64,000 nt of DNA. Origin: CAZGSG01 sp964528095 (lineage in GTDB: Bacteria; Bacteroidota; Bacteroidia; Chitinophagales; Chitinophagaceae). The position numbers and the translations under genes are program-made. The stretch is from contig CAZGSG010000001.1 in NCBI GenBank assembly GCA_964528095.1, positions 1-64,000 of the forward strand. The letters are read 5' to 3'. This document shows, piece by piece, positions 35,801 to 45,479 of the stretch (position 1 is the stretch's first letter; every line of letters starts with the position of its first letter). The notes beneath the pieces are model-generated. The model was not told where the DNA came from. It searched no databases and saw only the letters and a program-made list of their open reading frames with translations.

Positions 35801-36817
35801 ATGAAAAACTGGATATTTATTCCTGGTGTTATTATCTTATCGGCTGTAGCTGTTGCACAGCGACCGGACACGGCTTTCCAGCATATCCGGTTAAACAAAA
35901 AAGGATTGGGAGAATTTGAGGTCCATATCACAAAAACAAAAGATGAAGAGAAAAAACCCCTGCTTGTTTATTTAGACGGGTCGGGCAATTTCCCAATGTA
36001 TTACCGCAACAAGGAGGGTAGAACATCCAGTTCACTGGCGCTTCGGATACGGAATTACTCCAAAGATTATATAATTGCCGTGATCAGTAAACCGGGGATA
36101 CCAATTTATGATACTTTACGTTATACGGAATCCGGACGTGCCTATTACCCGGAAAATGAGCAATACACGCAATTGTATAGTCTTGACTGGAGAGCAGAAA
36201 CAGCTTCGGCCGCCATTGACTATATAACAAAAAATAAGAATGTCGATAGGGAACACATCATCGTGATGGGTTATTCTGAAGGATCGCAGGTGGCGCCGCG
36301 TGTGGCCGTACTTAATAAAAAAGTCACGCATGTGGTATGTTTTGTAGGAAATGCGCTCAATCAGCTCTATGATTTTATACTGCAGGCAAGACTCAGTGCT
36401 GAAAAAGGAGAGATCACACCGGAGGAAGGCCAGTATATTGTCGATTCACTGTATACAGAATATGCGAAAATCTATAAAGACCCGGAAAGTGTCTCACAAA
36501 GATGGTATGGCGCTACGTATAAAAAATGGGCAAGTTTTAGCGCCACTACTCCGCTGGAGAATATGCTGAAACTGAATATACCGATCTTGTACCTGGCGGG
36601 AGGAAAAGACAATAACCAGACGATACTGGATATGGATTATGCCCGGTTGGAATTTCTCAGGAAAGGCAAAACAAATCTTACCTATAAGGTTTATCCTAAT
36701 TGCGATCACTATTTCCAGGAGCAGAAAAAATCAGCTGAAAAAATAGAACGGGTAGACCGGCTGGATGAAGTAAATGACTTTGCATTGCAATGGGTCAAAT
36801 CAGCAGGCACCAAATAG
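35801..36817 (+). CDS. Exported alpha/beta hydrolase
   Basis: The 338-residue protein begins with a signal peptide (MKNWIFIPGVIILSAVAVAQ). The hydrolase core shows PLLVYLDGSGNFPMYYRN (oxyanion region), the nucleophile Ser in VMGYSEGSQVAPRV near residue 155, Asp in YLAGGKDNNQ near 268, and His in YPNCDHYFQEQ near 305. It resembles dienelactone-hydrolase/acyl-peptidase-like esterases. The substrate is unknown. It starts 116 bases from the divergent channel gene. Confidence 0.85.
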   Translation: MKNWIFIPGVIILSAVAVAQRPDTAFQHIRLNKKGLGEFEVHITKTKDEEKKPLLVYLDGSGNFPMYYRNKEGRTSSSLALRIRNYSKDYIIAVISKPGIPIYDTLRYTESGRAYYPENEQYTQLYSLDWRAETASAAIDYITKNKNVDREHIIVMGYSEGSQVAPRVAVLNKKVTHVVCFVGNALNQLYDFILQARLSAEKGEITPEEGQYIVDSLYTEYAKIYKDPESVSQRWYGATYKKWASFSATTPLENMLKLNIPILYLAGGKDNNQTILDMDYARLEFLRKGKTNLTYKVYPNCDHYFQEQKKSAEKIERVDRLDEVNDFALQWVKSAGTK

Positions 36818-36968
36818 AAAACCTGGTAAACAAAAGATACCATTGGGGTCATGGGTCCGACAAAGGCAGGTTGCATAGGCCTAACTTTTAAATCCGATCA
36901 TACTAGTTCAGGTTTGTTCGGATTAGTATGATATTTTTATACTTCTTAATAAGCAGCATAAAAATAAC

Positions 36969-39455
36969 GTGAGAAAAAAATTCCGAGCCTTCCTGGTATT
37001 GATATGTTCGTCAATACTTGTCAGCATACAATTAAATGCCCAGCATAGTCAATTTATCGATACCATCCTGGCTAAGCTGGAGTTGTATTCGATAAATAAA
37101 CCCGCTTCAATACTCTTTGTGCATTATGATAAAACGATATATACCAATAACGAAAATATCTGGTTTACCGCATACCTGCTAAATGATACCAATACTATTG
37201 CTCATCATACCCTTGCTATCGTGCTTGTAAGAAGTGATGATAAAAGAATAATGCTTGAAGAAAAGTATAAGATAAGTAATGGCCATGGTTTTGGTAATTT
37301 GATGTTGCCCGATACTATAGCGCCTGGTAATTACCAATTGCTGGCTTATACAAATGTTATGGATAAGCAAGGGCATCCAGTGGATGTTTTTAAGCAGCCA
37401 ATCGTTATTAAGACAACCGCAGCACAAAGTTTCAAAGCCTCCCTTATATTACTTGACTCAATAAAAGAACAGCCCGGACCAGCCAGGGTATTGGTAAAAG
37501 TTTCTACTACTACCGGCATTACTGAAACTAAAAAAGCAACTGTATATAATATAAGTTACAACCTTGGCAATGCTGCCCCAAAAAAAACAAAAACTGATAT
37601 TCATGGAGAATACCAGATCACTATACCAGAAGCTGATCTTGCCAGTACAAATGGAACTTTGTTCGTTGAGGTAAAACATGATAATGAAATAAAATACCTG
37701 AGCCTGAATTTGCCGGACAGGCAGAAGGAAACCATCAAAATAGGTTTTTATCCCGAGGGCGGTAGTCTGGTTGAAGGCTTATTGAACCAGGTAGGCTGGG
37801 AGGCAAAGACCAATAATGGACGGCCCATGCAACTAAAAGGCGAATTATACAGGGATAACAGGGTTGTAGATACGATCAGTACGGATAGTCATGGAATGGG
37901 CCGGTTTAGTATCAGTCCTGTAAAGGGCAGCAGCTATTCGGTCAGGCTCATACAAACACCTGGTTTAACCGATACGACTTATCAATTACCAGGGGCGCAA
38001 AGTGACCGGCCGCTTATTAGCATTGCCAACGCAATAGCCGATGATACATTGAAGCTACAGATCATGGCAGCAAAAAGAACAGCTATAAAAGTGCTGGTGC
38101 ATAATTATCGCGAGGCTTTTGCCAATGTCCCTTTACAAGCCAATGCTGGCGGCATTAGCCTGAAGCTCTCTTTACAGGAAATTCCCCGGGGTCTTGCAAT
38201 TATTACGCTACTGGATAGTCTTGACAGGCCCTTAGCCGAGCGACTCTTTTTTGCACATTATAATCAACAGGAAATATTGAGTATTACTACTGATAAACCT
38301 GTTTATACTACAAGAGATAAAGTAAAACTCACCCTGCGGCTAACCGATGAGAAAACAGGCAAACCGTTGACAGGCAAGTTGTCTGTCGCATGTGTACAGA
38401 ATAATCGTATTGAAAACAATAACCAGCAGGATATTGAAAGCTATTCATACCTTATGCATGAACTGGGGAAGTTGCCGGTTGACCCTGGTCAGCGGTTGTT
38501 CAATAATAAGGAGTATCTCGAAAATGTAGTACTGGTAAAAGGATGGCGACGGTACACCTGGCAGGAGTTGATAAACACGAAAGCCGTCGATACTTTACAA
38601 AACTATAGTTCTCCAAGATTTACAGGTGCTGTAACGCGTTTTGGCAAACAGCTTAAAAAGCCAGTTACCGTAAGCGCCTTGAGCGATTCATTATTGAACC
38701 TGGTTTCAACAGATGAAATTGGCCGTTTTGAAATGAGTACCGAGGATTTACTGGTTGTTGCTGGCCGGAAACTCGTTTTATCGGTAAACCAGAAAGATAA
38801 AACGGGCATCGATATCAGGTTTACCGACCCTTATCATCTGGTCAATAACTGGCTGGCCAGCCATGAAGTACCGGGTACTACTTCCTCATTTGCTGTTGGA
38901 CGATCGAGCACAGAACAAGAACTCCAGGGACTTGAAAAAAATGTAACCCTGAAAGAAGTGATCGTTTCCAGTAAAAAAGATGGTAGCCTGTATGCCGCAA
39001 ACGCTCCTCTCGTACAGGGTGTGAACAGGTGTGGAGATTATATCTGTGTTACTGGCGGGATAAATTGTCCATTGCCTGGACATAACTGGCGTATGTATGT
39101 GCCCGTAAAAGGTCAACGGTACATTAGGCATTATATTAGTAACGATGTTATTTTAAGAAATACACCTTTCATTTATTCCGGTTGTGACCTCGAAGAGAAA
39201 AACCCTTCTGTTGTACTGATCAAGGGCGTCAGTATGCCGAAGGAATTTTATCCTATAGATTATACCGTATCAGCTATCAATGAACCGATGTACCTCTCCA
39301 CGATCTACTGGAATCACCAGGTTCAACTTGATAAGTCAGGAAGTTCGGAAATAAGTTTTTATACCAGCGATATTACCGGTAGTTTTCGCCTGGTGGTACA
39401 GGGCACCGGCAATAACAACCTCTTTTTCAAACAACTTATCTTCCCGGTTAAATAA
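36969..39455 (+). CDS. Large exported protein with macroglobulin (MG2)-like domains
   Basis: The 828-residue protein starts at GTG and has a signal peptide (MRKKFRAFLVLICSSILVSI, ending NAQ). Two copies of a macroglobulin-type opening are visible: HYDKTIYTNNENIWFTAYLL near residue 52 and TTDKPVYTTRDKVKLTLRLT near 440. KIGFYPEGGSLVEGL near 250 is a further domain start. Near residue 660 a segment (LKEVIVSSKK) recalls TonB-receptor plug regions, but no barrel follows. The family is common in Bacteroidota and lacks an established function. It ends eight bases from the convergent LytTR gene. Confidence 0.75.
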   Translation: MRKKFRAFLVLICSSILVSIQLNAQHSQFIDTILAKLELYSINKPASILFVHYDKTIYTNNENIWFTAYLLNDTNTIAHHTLAIVLVRSDDKRIMLEEKYKISNGHGFGNLMLPDTIAPGNYQLLAYTNVMDKQGHPVDVFKQPIVIKTTAAQSFKASLILLDSIKEQPGPARVLVKVSTTTGITETKKATVYNISYNLGNAAPKKTKTDIHGEYQITIPEADLASTNGTLFVEVKHDNEIKYLSLNLPDRQKETIKIGFYPEGGSLVEGLLNQVGWEAKTNNGRPMQLKGELYRDNRVVDTISTDSHGMGRFSISPVKGSSYSVRLIQTPGLTDTTYQLPGAQSDRPLISIANAIADDTLKLQIMAAKRTAIKVLVHNYREAFANVPLQANAGGISLKLSLQEIPRGLAIITLLDSLDRPLAERLFFAHYNQQEILSITTDKPVYTTRDKVKLTLRLTDEKTGKPLTGKLSVACVQNNRIENNNQQDIESYSYLMHELGKLPVDPGQRLFNNKEYLENVVLVKGWRRYTWQELINTKAVDTLQNYSSPRFTGAVTRFGKQLKKPVTVSALSDSLLNLVSTDEIGRFEMSTEDLLVVAGRKLVLSVNQKDKTGIDIRFTDPYHLVNNWLASHEVPGTTSSFAVGRSSTEQELQGLEKNVTLKEVIVSSKKDGSLYAANAPLVQGVNRCGDYICVTGGINCPLPGHNWRMYVPVKGQRYIRHYISNDVILRNTPFIYSGCDLEEKNPSVVLIKGVSMPKEFYPIDYTVSAINEPMYLSTIYWNHQVQLDKSGSSEISFYTSDITGSFRLVVQGTGNNNLFFKQLIFPVK

Positions 39456-39463
39456 TGCGTCCC

Positions 39464-40381
39464 CTAGAGTATCTCTTTACGGATGGCCAGCAACCTGTCT
39501 GAAAATTCCGTGTTCAGATTTCTTGATATGGGAACCGGTTCGTCTATACCTTCAATGATCGCCTTATAACCTTGTGCATTTCCCTGTACGTGAACAATCT
39601 TGTCGAGATTAATGATATACATGCGATGGCAGCGGAAAAAAGCTCCATTGGCGGTTAACAGATCTTCTGCCTTTTTCATAGTCAGCCGGATGATGGAGTA
39701 TGATACTTTCCCCTTTTGTTCCGCATAGACCTTGATATAATTGTTGGCGGACTGTACCATGTACAATCGTTGCGAAGCGATTTCTATCCGTTCATCCTGG
39801 TAGTCCCCTTCCAGTATGATTATGCCGGTCGTTTTTTTTTCCTCTTCTTTTTTCTCTGCCTGTAGCTTTTGCAATTCATTCTTTTCCTGCAGCTTTTTTT
39901 CAAGTATACCTGCCTGTTCGCGGAATGTTTTTAATAGCTGGTTTTCCCTGACAAGAATATAAAGCGTAACGGGCAACATTGCGATCAATAAAGTGATGCC
40001 CTGGTACCAGAGCGCGTCACGGAAACTCAATGTTGAGCCAAACAGGAGTGGAGAAACAAGATAATTCACTAGTCCGACCAGCACAACAACCATTGCAATA
40101 AAAAAAATCTGCCGGGCAGTTGTCCAGGCGGGTTCGCAAAAATAACCAGGTGCCAGGATGGGGATTATGACGGAAGAAAGAAAAACACAGCTAAAAGTGA
40201 TCAGCGCATATAAGGATATGATCCACCACAACCTGCCAGCAGGAAAACTATCCAACCGAAAAGGTTTAAAGATCAGCAGGAATAAAAAGATAAAAAGACC
40301 AAAGAATATTGCTGTCCTTAGCTTGCCCTGCCAGGAACTATTAATAGGAAAAGGTCGTTTTAGTATGGTTGACAGGCTCAT
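39464..40381 (-). CDS. Membrane-anchored LytTR transcriptional regulator
   Basis: The 305-residue protein has four hydrophobic segments (about residues 23-42, 52-74, 90-110 and 125-146), then a charged coiled coil (LKTFREQAGILEKKLQEKNELQKL), then a C-terminal LytTR DNA-binding domain (LYMVQSANNYIKVY ... FFRCHRMYIINLDKIVHVQG). It lacks a receiver domain, so the membrane part probably senses a signal directly. It is the last gene of a same-strand set with the exported protein and TonB receptor upstream, whose expression it may control. Confidence 0.9.
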   Translation of the reverse strand: MSLSTILKRPFPINSSWQGKLRTAIFFGLFIFLFLLIFKPFRLDSFPAGRLWWIISLYALITFSCVFLSSVIIPILAPGYFCEPAWTTARQIFFIAMVVVLVGLVNYLVSPLLFGSTLSFRDALWYQGITLLIAMLPVTLYILVRENQLLKTFREQAGILEKKLQEKNELQKLQAEKKEEEKKTTGIIILEGDYQDERIEIASQRLYMVQSANNYIKVYAEQKGKVSYSIIRLTMKKAEDLLTANGAFFRCHRMYIINLDKIVHVQGNAQGYKAIIEGIDEPVPISRNLNTEFSDRLLAIRKEIL

Positions 40382-40466
40382 GAGAATTGCTGCGGTTATT
40401 AATACACACTGTATAGTTACGGTATTCAGTTCTACACTTGTATTTTTTTCTCAAATGGTTTAAAAA

Positions 40467-41132
40467 TTATTCAGTTGTGTTCAACTTCTGTAAAAAAAGT
40501 TCTGCATTTTTTAAACCCCATGCTGGTGTAATAGGGCTTGTAGCTACAAAACTGGCGGATTTTTTGATGCCCTCAGCCAATAATTTTTTTGCAACTTCTT
40601 TACCACCTCCAAGACCTTCTGGTGTGCGGTATTTGATCCTTGCTTCAATAAAATAAGGTCTTGGATTAGTGGGGTCCTGTTTTTTCGCGTCCGCCAGGTG
40701 AGTATCAATAGCCTGGCCGAGACTCATCCATCGGTTCATCGGGTCGGCGGCCAGTTGGGCCGACTTGATCATGGCAAACACAGTCGAGATCTCAGAATTG
40801 TTGGGTTGCAGTTTGGCCGCAGTAGAAAGAAACCCCACTGCTTTATCTGCGAGCAGATCGATTTTAGAAACATCCGGCGCGTTCAATGCCATCAAACCAT
40901 AACAATATGCGGCATAGTAATAGGGTTCCCATTTTGTTTTTTCTGCCTCTGCAATCCGATCAAAATTATTAGCCAGCAACATAAAGCTGCTACCTGCCTG
41001 GGCCGTATCCAACTGCTGAATATTATTTTGCATAGCCGAAATGAACTTGCTGTTTGCTTCAGTACCGGTTTGTGCCGACAATACCATGCCTGTTGTACAA
41101 ATGATACCGGTGATGAGGATGATCTTTTTCAT
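40467..41132 (-). CDS. Small exported protein, TPR-like
   Basis: ATG at 41132 gives the signal peptide MKKIILITGIICTTGMVLSAQ. The mature part is about 200 residues and helical, with TPR-like stretches (WEPYYYAAYCYGLMAL and ADKAVGFLSTAAKLQPNNSEISTVFAMIKSAQL) and YFIEARIKYRTPEGLGGGKEVAKKLL. It starts 34 bases after the TonB receptor gene, so it is probably co-transcribed. It may be a periplasmic partner of that receptor. No enzyme motif is visible. Confidence 0.8.
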   Translation of the reverse strand: MKKIILITGIICTTGMVLSAQTGTEANSKFISAMQNNIQQLDTAQAGSSFMLLANNFDRIAEAEKTKWEPYYYAAYCYGLMALNAPDVSKIDLLADKAVGFLSTAAKLQPNNSEISTVFAMIKSAQLAADPMNRWMSLGQAIDTHLADAKKQDPTNPRPYFIEARIKYRTPEGLGGGKEVAKKLLAEGIKKSASFVATSPITPAWGLKNAELFLQKLNTTE

Positions 41133-41166
41133 TTTATTAATATTTAAAAGTTTAATAAGCTGTTTT

Positions 41167-43356
41167 TTAATCAATCACTTCTTTTCTTCGGTCATTTCCG
41201 ATGCTGATATAAGCGCCGATGAAAAAGAATCGCCTGGCCATCGGGGTGATTGTTTCCCGTCGATAAATTCCACTGGCATCTGCGGTTGTTGCAAACCTAT
41301 AGGTATACACTTGTGTATTCCCTAATACATTACTCATATTAAATATCAGCACGGTGTAGGCTTTACCAATCTGTGTCAGGTAATTGACCTGGAAGCCCAT
41401 GGTATTAAAATCGATTGTGCGGTCTTGCATGAATTCTTTTTGACTGCGATTAGGGTTATAGTAGGGTCTGCCCGATGCGTATGTGTAAGTCATCGAAAAA
41501 TTGGTAGTGATCGCAGGTACAAATTTCTTTAGGACCAGGCTGGCAGTATGTTTAGCTGCAAAGCCAGGCTGTACGCTGGAAGGATAGTCCAGCCACTGTC
41601 GCTTTGTATCAAGAAATGAATAGGATACCCAGTAGTCGGCCCCCCTGATCGATTTTTTATCTCTCCAGAATAGTTCAAACCCTTTTGCATAACCACTACC
41701 ATTGTTAGAAAGCTGCGATGATAAACCCATCGGATAACTAATAAGCTGGTGATACTGTTTATGGAATAGCTCTGCTCTTAGCGTTTGCCCATTGGCGGCA
41801 TATTGATAATTGAGGATATAATGTGCTGCTTTGGAGAAGCTGAGTTGTGTAGTACGAAATAGGTAATTGGTCTCCGGTTTTTGATAAAAATCGCCAAACG
41901 CTGCAGAGAGTTGGGATTGACCGGTCAGTTTATAAGCTATCGATATCCTTGGTGAAAACGCGGTTTGATTCAATAAGCTGCTATGCTCTAACCGCAGGCC
42001 GGCCCTGGCGGCAAACCTGGTAGATACATAAATTTCTGTTTCTGCAAATGCGGCGAAATAATTATCGTGTATGCGGGTAAAAGGAATACTGTCTTTTGCC
42101 TGTATCTTATCTGTTATTCCCTGTGCTTCTGCACCTATGTAAAATTTGCTGATACCTCGCAGGTTTTTAGTAAATACGATCCGGGCCTGCCTCGTAATAT
42201 TATCAATTACCGGTAAAAAATAGCCAGGTAATGAATCGCTGAGCGACTGTTGTATTCTTATATCATCACTGTTATAGCTTAATGAGAGTCCTGCGTATAA
42301 ATTCCATTGATGTGTTAACCGACCGGTATAAGTAAGATTGTTATACATATTCCGGTTGAAAAGCCTGAATCGCAGCCTGCTATTAACTATATCCAATCCT
42401 GGCTTATTAAACCCGATACTACTGTAGTTTGCATATCCATAAAACTTGATCATTCCTTTTTTGGTCTTTTCTCTCGCATGTAATTCAAGATTGACGATCT
42501 CGGGCGCTTTTGTATAATCATATTTCTGTTTCACCACACCGAAGTAGGGCGAGAGATTGGAATAACTGATGCCACCGCCAATACTGCCGGTCTTTGTTTT
42601 ATCCAGGTGCTGACCTGTCACACTCATCTGCGCCGATGAAATGATCCAGTTAGATTCTGAACGGGTTGGAAGGTCCAGGCTTTCGAGTACCAGGGCTGAG
42701 GATAAAGCCTGTCCATATTGTGCGGAGTAAGCACCCGAACTGAAATTGGTTCCCTTAAAAAGTAAGGGAGAAAAACGGCCTCGTTGTGCTATATCAGGTA
42801 CGCTGCTATAAAAAGGGTTTGCCACCATCATACCATCAATAAACACTTTAGTTTCGGCCCCGGTGCCACCTCTGACGAAAAGGCCTTCTGTTTCACCAAC
42901 CTGCTGCGCGCCGGGTAGCGTTTTTAAAGCTGCTACAATATCAGCCTGCTGACCGGCTGATGTTACAATATCGATCGATTTTAAGACCGTGGTCCTTTTT
43001 CGATCACTGGCTTCAAAACTGCCGGCGGATATAGTCACCGCTTTCAATTCGGTAAGCGTTTCTTTCAATACCAGGTTAAGGTGAATATTTTGTTTGCCGA
43101 TCCATAACTCCTGTTGTAGCGGCTCATATTCCAATAGCGTGACCAGGATCAATAGCCTGCCGGTATCCGTGCAGGTAAAAGAAAAATTACCGGCCTGGTC
43201 GGAACTGGCACCGGAGTAGCTGTTTTTGATAACGATGCTCACACCGGCTAAGGGCTTTTTATGTGGATCTTTTACTGTGCCCGTCACAAGCACCTGGGCA
43301 TTTGCCACCAGTAAACTGCTGCAGAAAAAAAGAGATAAGATGATTTGTTGGAACAT
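41167..43356 (-). CDS. TonB-dependent receptor with carboxypeptidase-regulatory N-domain
   Basis: The 729-residue outer-membrane protein has a signal peptide (MFQQIILSLFFCSSLLVANA). A CarboxypepD_reg-like domain (VTGTVKDPHKKPLAGVSIVIKNSYSGASSDQAGNFSF) comes next, then a plug domain (KTLPGAQQVGETEGLFVRGG, residues about 148-167) and a beta-barrel of about 500 residues ending with the family's final aromatic strand (RFFFIGAYISIG). It imports an unknown ligand using TonB energy. There is no SusD partner, so a polysaccharide system is unlikely. It heads a three-gene same-strand set. Confidence 0.93.
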   Translation of the reverse strand: MFQQIILSLFFCSSLLVANAQVLVTGTVKDPHKKPLAGVSIVIKNSYSGASSDQAGNFSFTCTDTGRLLILVTLLEYEPLQQELWIGKQNIHLNLVLKETLTELKAVTISAGSFEASDRKRTTVLKSIDIVTSAGQQADIVAALKTLPGAQQVGETEGLFVRGGTGAETKVFIDGMMVANPFYSSVPDIAQRGRFSPLLFKGTNFSSGAYSAQYGQALSSALVLESLDLPTRSESNWIISSAQMSVTGQHLDKTKTGSIGGGISYSNLSPYFGVVKQKYDYTKAPEIVNLELHAREKTKKGMIKFYGYANYSSIGFNKPGLDIVNSRLRFRLFNRNMYNNLTYTGRLTHQWNLYAGLSLSYNSDDIRIQQSLSDSLPGYFLPVIDNITRQARIVFTKNLRGISKFYIGAEAQGITDKIQAKDSIPFTRIHDNYFAAFAETEIYVSTRFAARAGLRLEHSSLLNQTAFSPRISIAYKLTGQSQLSAAFGDFYQKPETNYLFRTTQLSFSKAAHYILNYQYAANGQTLRAELFHKQYHQLISYPMGLSSQLSNNGSGYAKGFELFWRDKKSIRGADYWVSYSFLDTKRQWLDYPSSVQPGFAAKHTASLVLKKFVPAITTNFSMTYTYASGRPYYNPNRSQKEFMQDRTIDFNTMGFQVNYLTQIGKAYTVLIFNMSNVLGNTQVYTYRFATTADASGIYRRETITPMARRFFFIGAYISIGNDRRKEVID

Positions 43357-43620
43357 TTACATGTGGATTGCTCAACAAAACTAGCCTGCTGCACAGGCCT
43401 TTACCAAATGGAAGGGGCGAGTTGCATGGTTTTAGGGAGCAGTTGAATGGTTTGGTGCCAATGCCTGCTTTACCGGGATGAACCGCCAGGTAAAACGCGA
43501 TTTACCTCATACAAAAGGATTATTAACGAAACCGTATTTCAAAGATTAACGCTTCTAACGGTTATTTAAGCGTACCTTCTCCTGTTGCCGGTTATTCTGC
43601 CGGCAGATAAATCAATAAAA

Positions 43621-44031
43621 ATGTCAAACATTACGCAGGTAGTCAATACTGACAAAAACCTGAAATCACTAAAGAAAGGCGTTCATTTTTCAGACCTGGA
43701 CCAACTGTTAAGCAGTACAGGGCCTTTTACTTTTTTTGCTCCATCTGACCTGGCTTTTGAAAAACTGGAAAAAGGTTTTTTAGATGATCTTTTAACTCCG
43801 GCAAACAGGCCAAAACTGACTGATCTGCTGAATAATCATATTGTAAATGGAAAGATACTTTTCAATGAACTGAAGGATGGCGATAAACTAAAAACGGTGA
43901 ACGGGAAAGAATTACTGGTAGAAGTTAAAAACGGCCAGGTGCATATTGGTGAAGCTGGCATCCTCGCCCGCGAAATGAGAATATCCAATGGGGTGATACA
44001 TAATTCAGATACCGTATTTGTGAAAAATTGA
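43621..44031 (+). CDS. Fasciclin (FAS1) domain protein
   Basis: ATG at 43621 gives a 136-residue single FAS1 domain without a signal peptide. H1 is FTFFAPSDLAFEKL near residue 37 and H2 is LTDLLNNHIVNGKILFNEL followed by LKTVNGKELLVEV; the close is ISNGVIHNSDTVFV. FAS1 domains mediate adhesion or protein contacts. An intracellular single-domain form is unusual, since most are exported. A strong terminator follows. Confidence 0.9.
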   Translation: MSNITQVVNTDKNLKSLKKGVHFSDLDQLLSSTGPFTFFAPSDLAFEKLEKGFLDDLLTPANRPKLTDLLNNHIVNGKILFNELKDGDKLKTVNGKELLVEVKNGQVHIGEAGILAREMRISNGVIHNSDTVFVKN

Positions 44032-44063
44032 TGCTGTGCTGATTTTTGTTCAATAAGTTATTT

Positions 44064-44093
44064 GCAATGCCTTTGTAAACACAAAGGCATTGC
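44064..44093 (+). terminator. Intrinsic terminator of the fasciclin gene
   Basis: GCAATGCCTTTGT and ACAAAGGCATTGC form a 13-bp stem with a four-base loop, followed by TTTTTT. Confidence 0.92.
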
Positions 44094-44119
44094 TTTTTTG
44101 ATGAAAACAGGTTTAAAAT

Positions 44120-45445
44120 TTATAATTCGATTGCGATCTTATTTACCCAAACCTGCTGCCGGTCAAAGTAAGTAAGAAATGTATTTGTCATAAAATCTTT
44201 TGAAAATGGAACGCGGCTGTTAAACCGTTCCTTCCCATTCACAATAAGTTTTACGGGTAGATCCATGTTTACCATCAATGGTGAAATATATATTTCTATG
44301 CTATTCACCTGCGAAGCTTCTATAGTAAAACAATTATTAAAATACCGGGCTTTTGCCTGTCCCGTTTTTTCTCCGTACAGGTAATTATTCTCTTCTCCAT
44401 TGCTGCGATAAGTGCGTACTGAATCGGTAAAGTGGAAAGCTTCCGGCGGTTTGCTGGTATTCACTTTTATTTGAAGCCAGTCAATGCCGGGAAAACTGCT
44501 GCTATCATTAAATGCACGGTGATATACAAGAGAGTTTGGTAGGGGATTCCTGCTCACAGTTTGCATATGATCAAATAAAATAGGTAACACCTCTTGGTGA
44601 TAAGGGTGATAAAAATGTTTCCTGCCGGGAATCTCACGATAGGACCAGTTCCCCCCTAATTGATTAACATAGCTTGCCTTGGTAAGCATGGATCTGCGGT
44701 CGAACAACTCATCTTTTTCGGCTACAAATGAATAAATGGGCCTATTAATAAGATTGGGATAATAAGGAGCGCTTATCATGGAAGCATTGATGGGGTAGAA
44801 GCATGCAAATGCTGTTGGTACCAGATAAGCGGCATTATACACAGAAGCTCCGCCGTCAGAAAAACCGGCGAGATATACCTTATTGTCGTCTATATTAAAT
44901 AGTTTTTTTGTCTGGATGATCATCTTATTTAAATGGCTATATCCATAAAATCCGTAGATAGCCAGTTTAGCTTCCAATACCGGGAATATCTCCACTACAT
45001 TATATTCATCCAGGTAAGCCAGTGCGGGATTATCATTGATAAATTCCTTGTTATAATCTGCCGGTAGCGATTTCCTGGATAACCAGCCACCCTTATAGTA
45101 AACCAGCAGTACCGTCTTCCGATATGGATCATAGTTTTTGGGCAGATAGACAAAATAGCTGGCAGTATAGTTTGTATCCAGTTTGAGCTTGTACTCACAG
45201 ACAATACCTTTGCGCGAGGGATTGGGGTATTGATCCCAGGAGGATAATAATTTATATAAAGAATCCCCGCTGATATTTTCATCTGTTCGCCAACGTTCAA
45301 TAATGTCCAGGTGCTTATTAATAGCCACCTTGTATTTCCCTGGATCTGTTTGGGTAATGTTTAAGGCTTTCTGTGCAAATAACAGATTAGCCGGAAAGAA
45401 GCACAAAAGAAAACAGGTAGTGAGTAGCGCCTTCATTTTTTTCAT
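44120..45445 (-). CDS. Exported esterase-like alpha/beta hydrolase
   Basis: I prefer ATG at 45445, giving the signal peptide MKKMKALLTTCFLLCFFPAN ending LLFAQ. The 441-residue protein shows FVYLPKNYDPYRKTVLLVYYKGGW, nucleophile Ser in VYLAGFSDGGASVYN near residue 200, and a likely catalytic His in GRKHFYHPYHQ near 280. The order resembles feruloyl esterase/polyhydroxybutyrate depolymerase-like proteins. The C-terminal 130 residues form an extra beta domain. It lies 34 bases downstream of the AraC regulator gene on the same strand and may be under its control. Confidence 0.8.
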   Translation of the reverse strand: MKKMKALLTTCFLLCFFPANLLFAQKALNITQTDPGKYKVAINKHLDIIERWRTDENISGDSLYKLLSSWDQYPNPSRKGIVCEYKLKLDTNYTASYFVYLPKNYDPYRKTVLLVYYKGGWLSRKSLPADYNKEFINDNPALAYLDEYNVVEIFPVLEAKLAIYGFYGYSHLNKMIIQTKKLFNIDDNKVYLAGFSDGGASVYNAAYLVPTAFACFYPINASMISAPYYPNLINRPIYSFVAEKDELFDRRSMLTKASYVNQLGGNWSYREIPGRKHFYHPYHQEVLPILFDHMQTVSRNPLPNSLVYHRAFNDSSSFPGIDWLQIKVNTSKPPEAFHFTDSVRTYRSNGEENNYLYGEKTGQAKARYFNNCFTIEASQVNSIEIYISPLMVNMDLPVKLIVNGKERFNSRVPFSKDFMTNTFLTYFDRQQVWVNKIAIEL

Positions 45446-45479
45446 AAAGCTAATGGCGGCGAGACCGGAAAAATTGTCT

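Noticed and set aside
40467..41174. Earlier start at 41174 for the small exported protein
   Set aside because: The ATG at 41132 gives a proper signal peptide, while the longer form adds a charged N-terminus that would spoil export.
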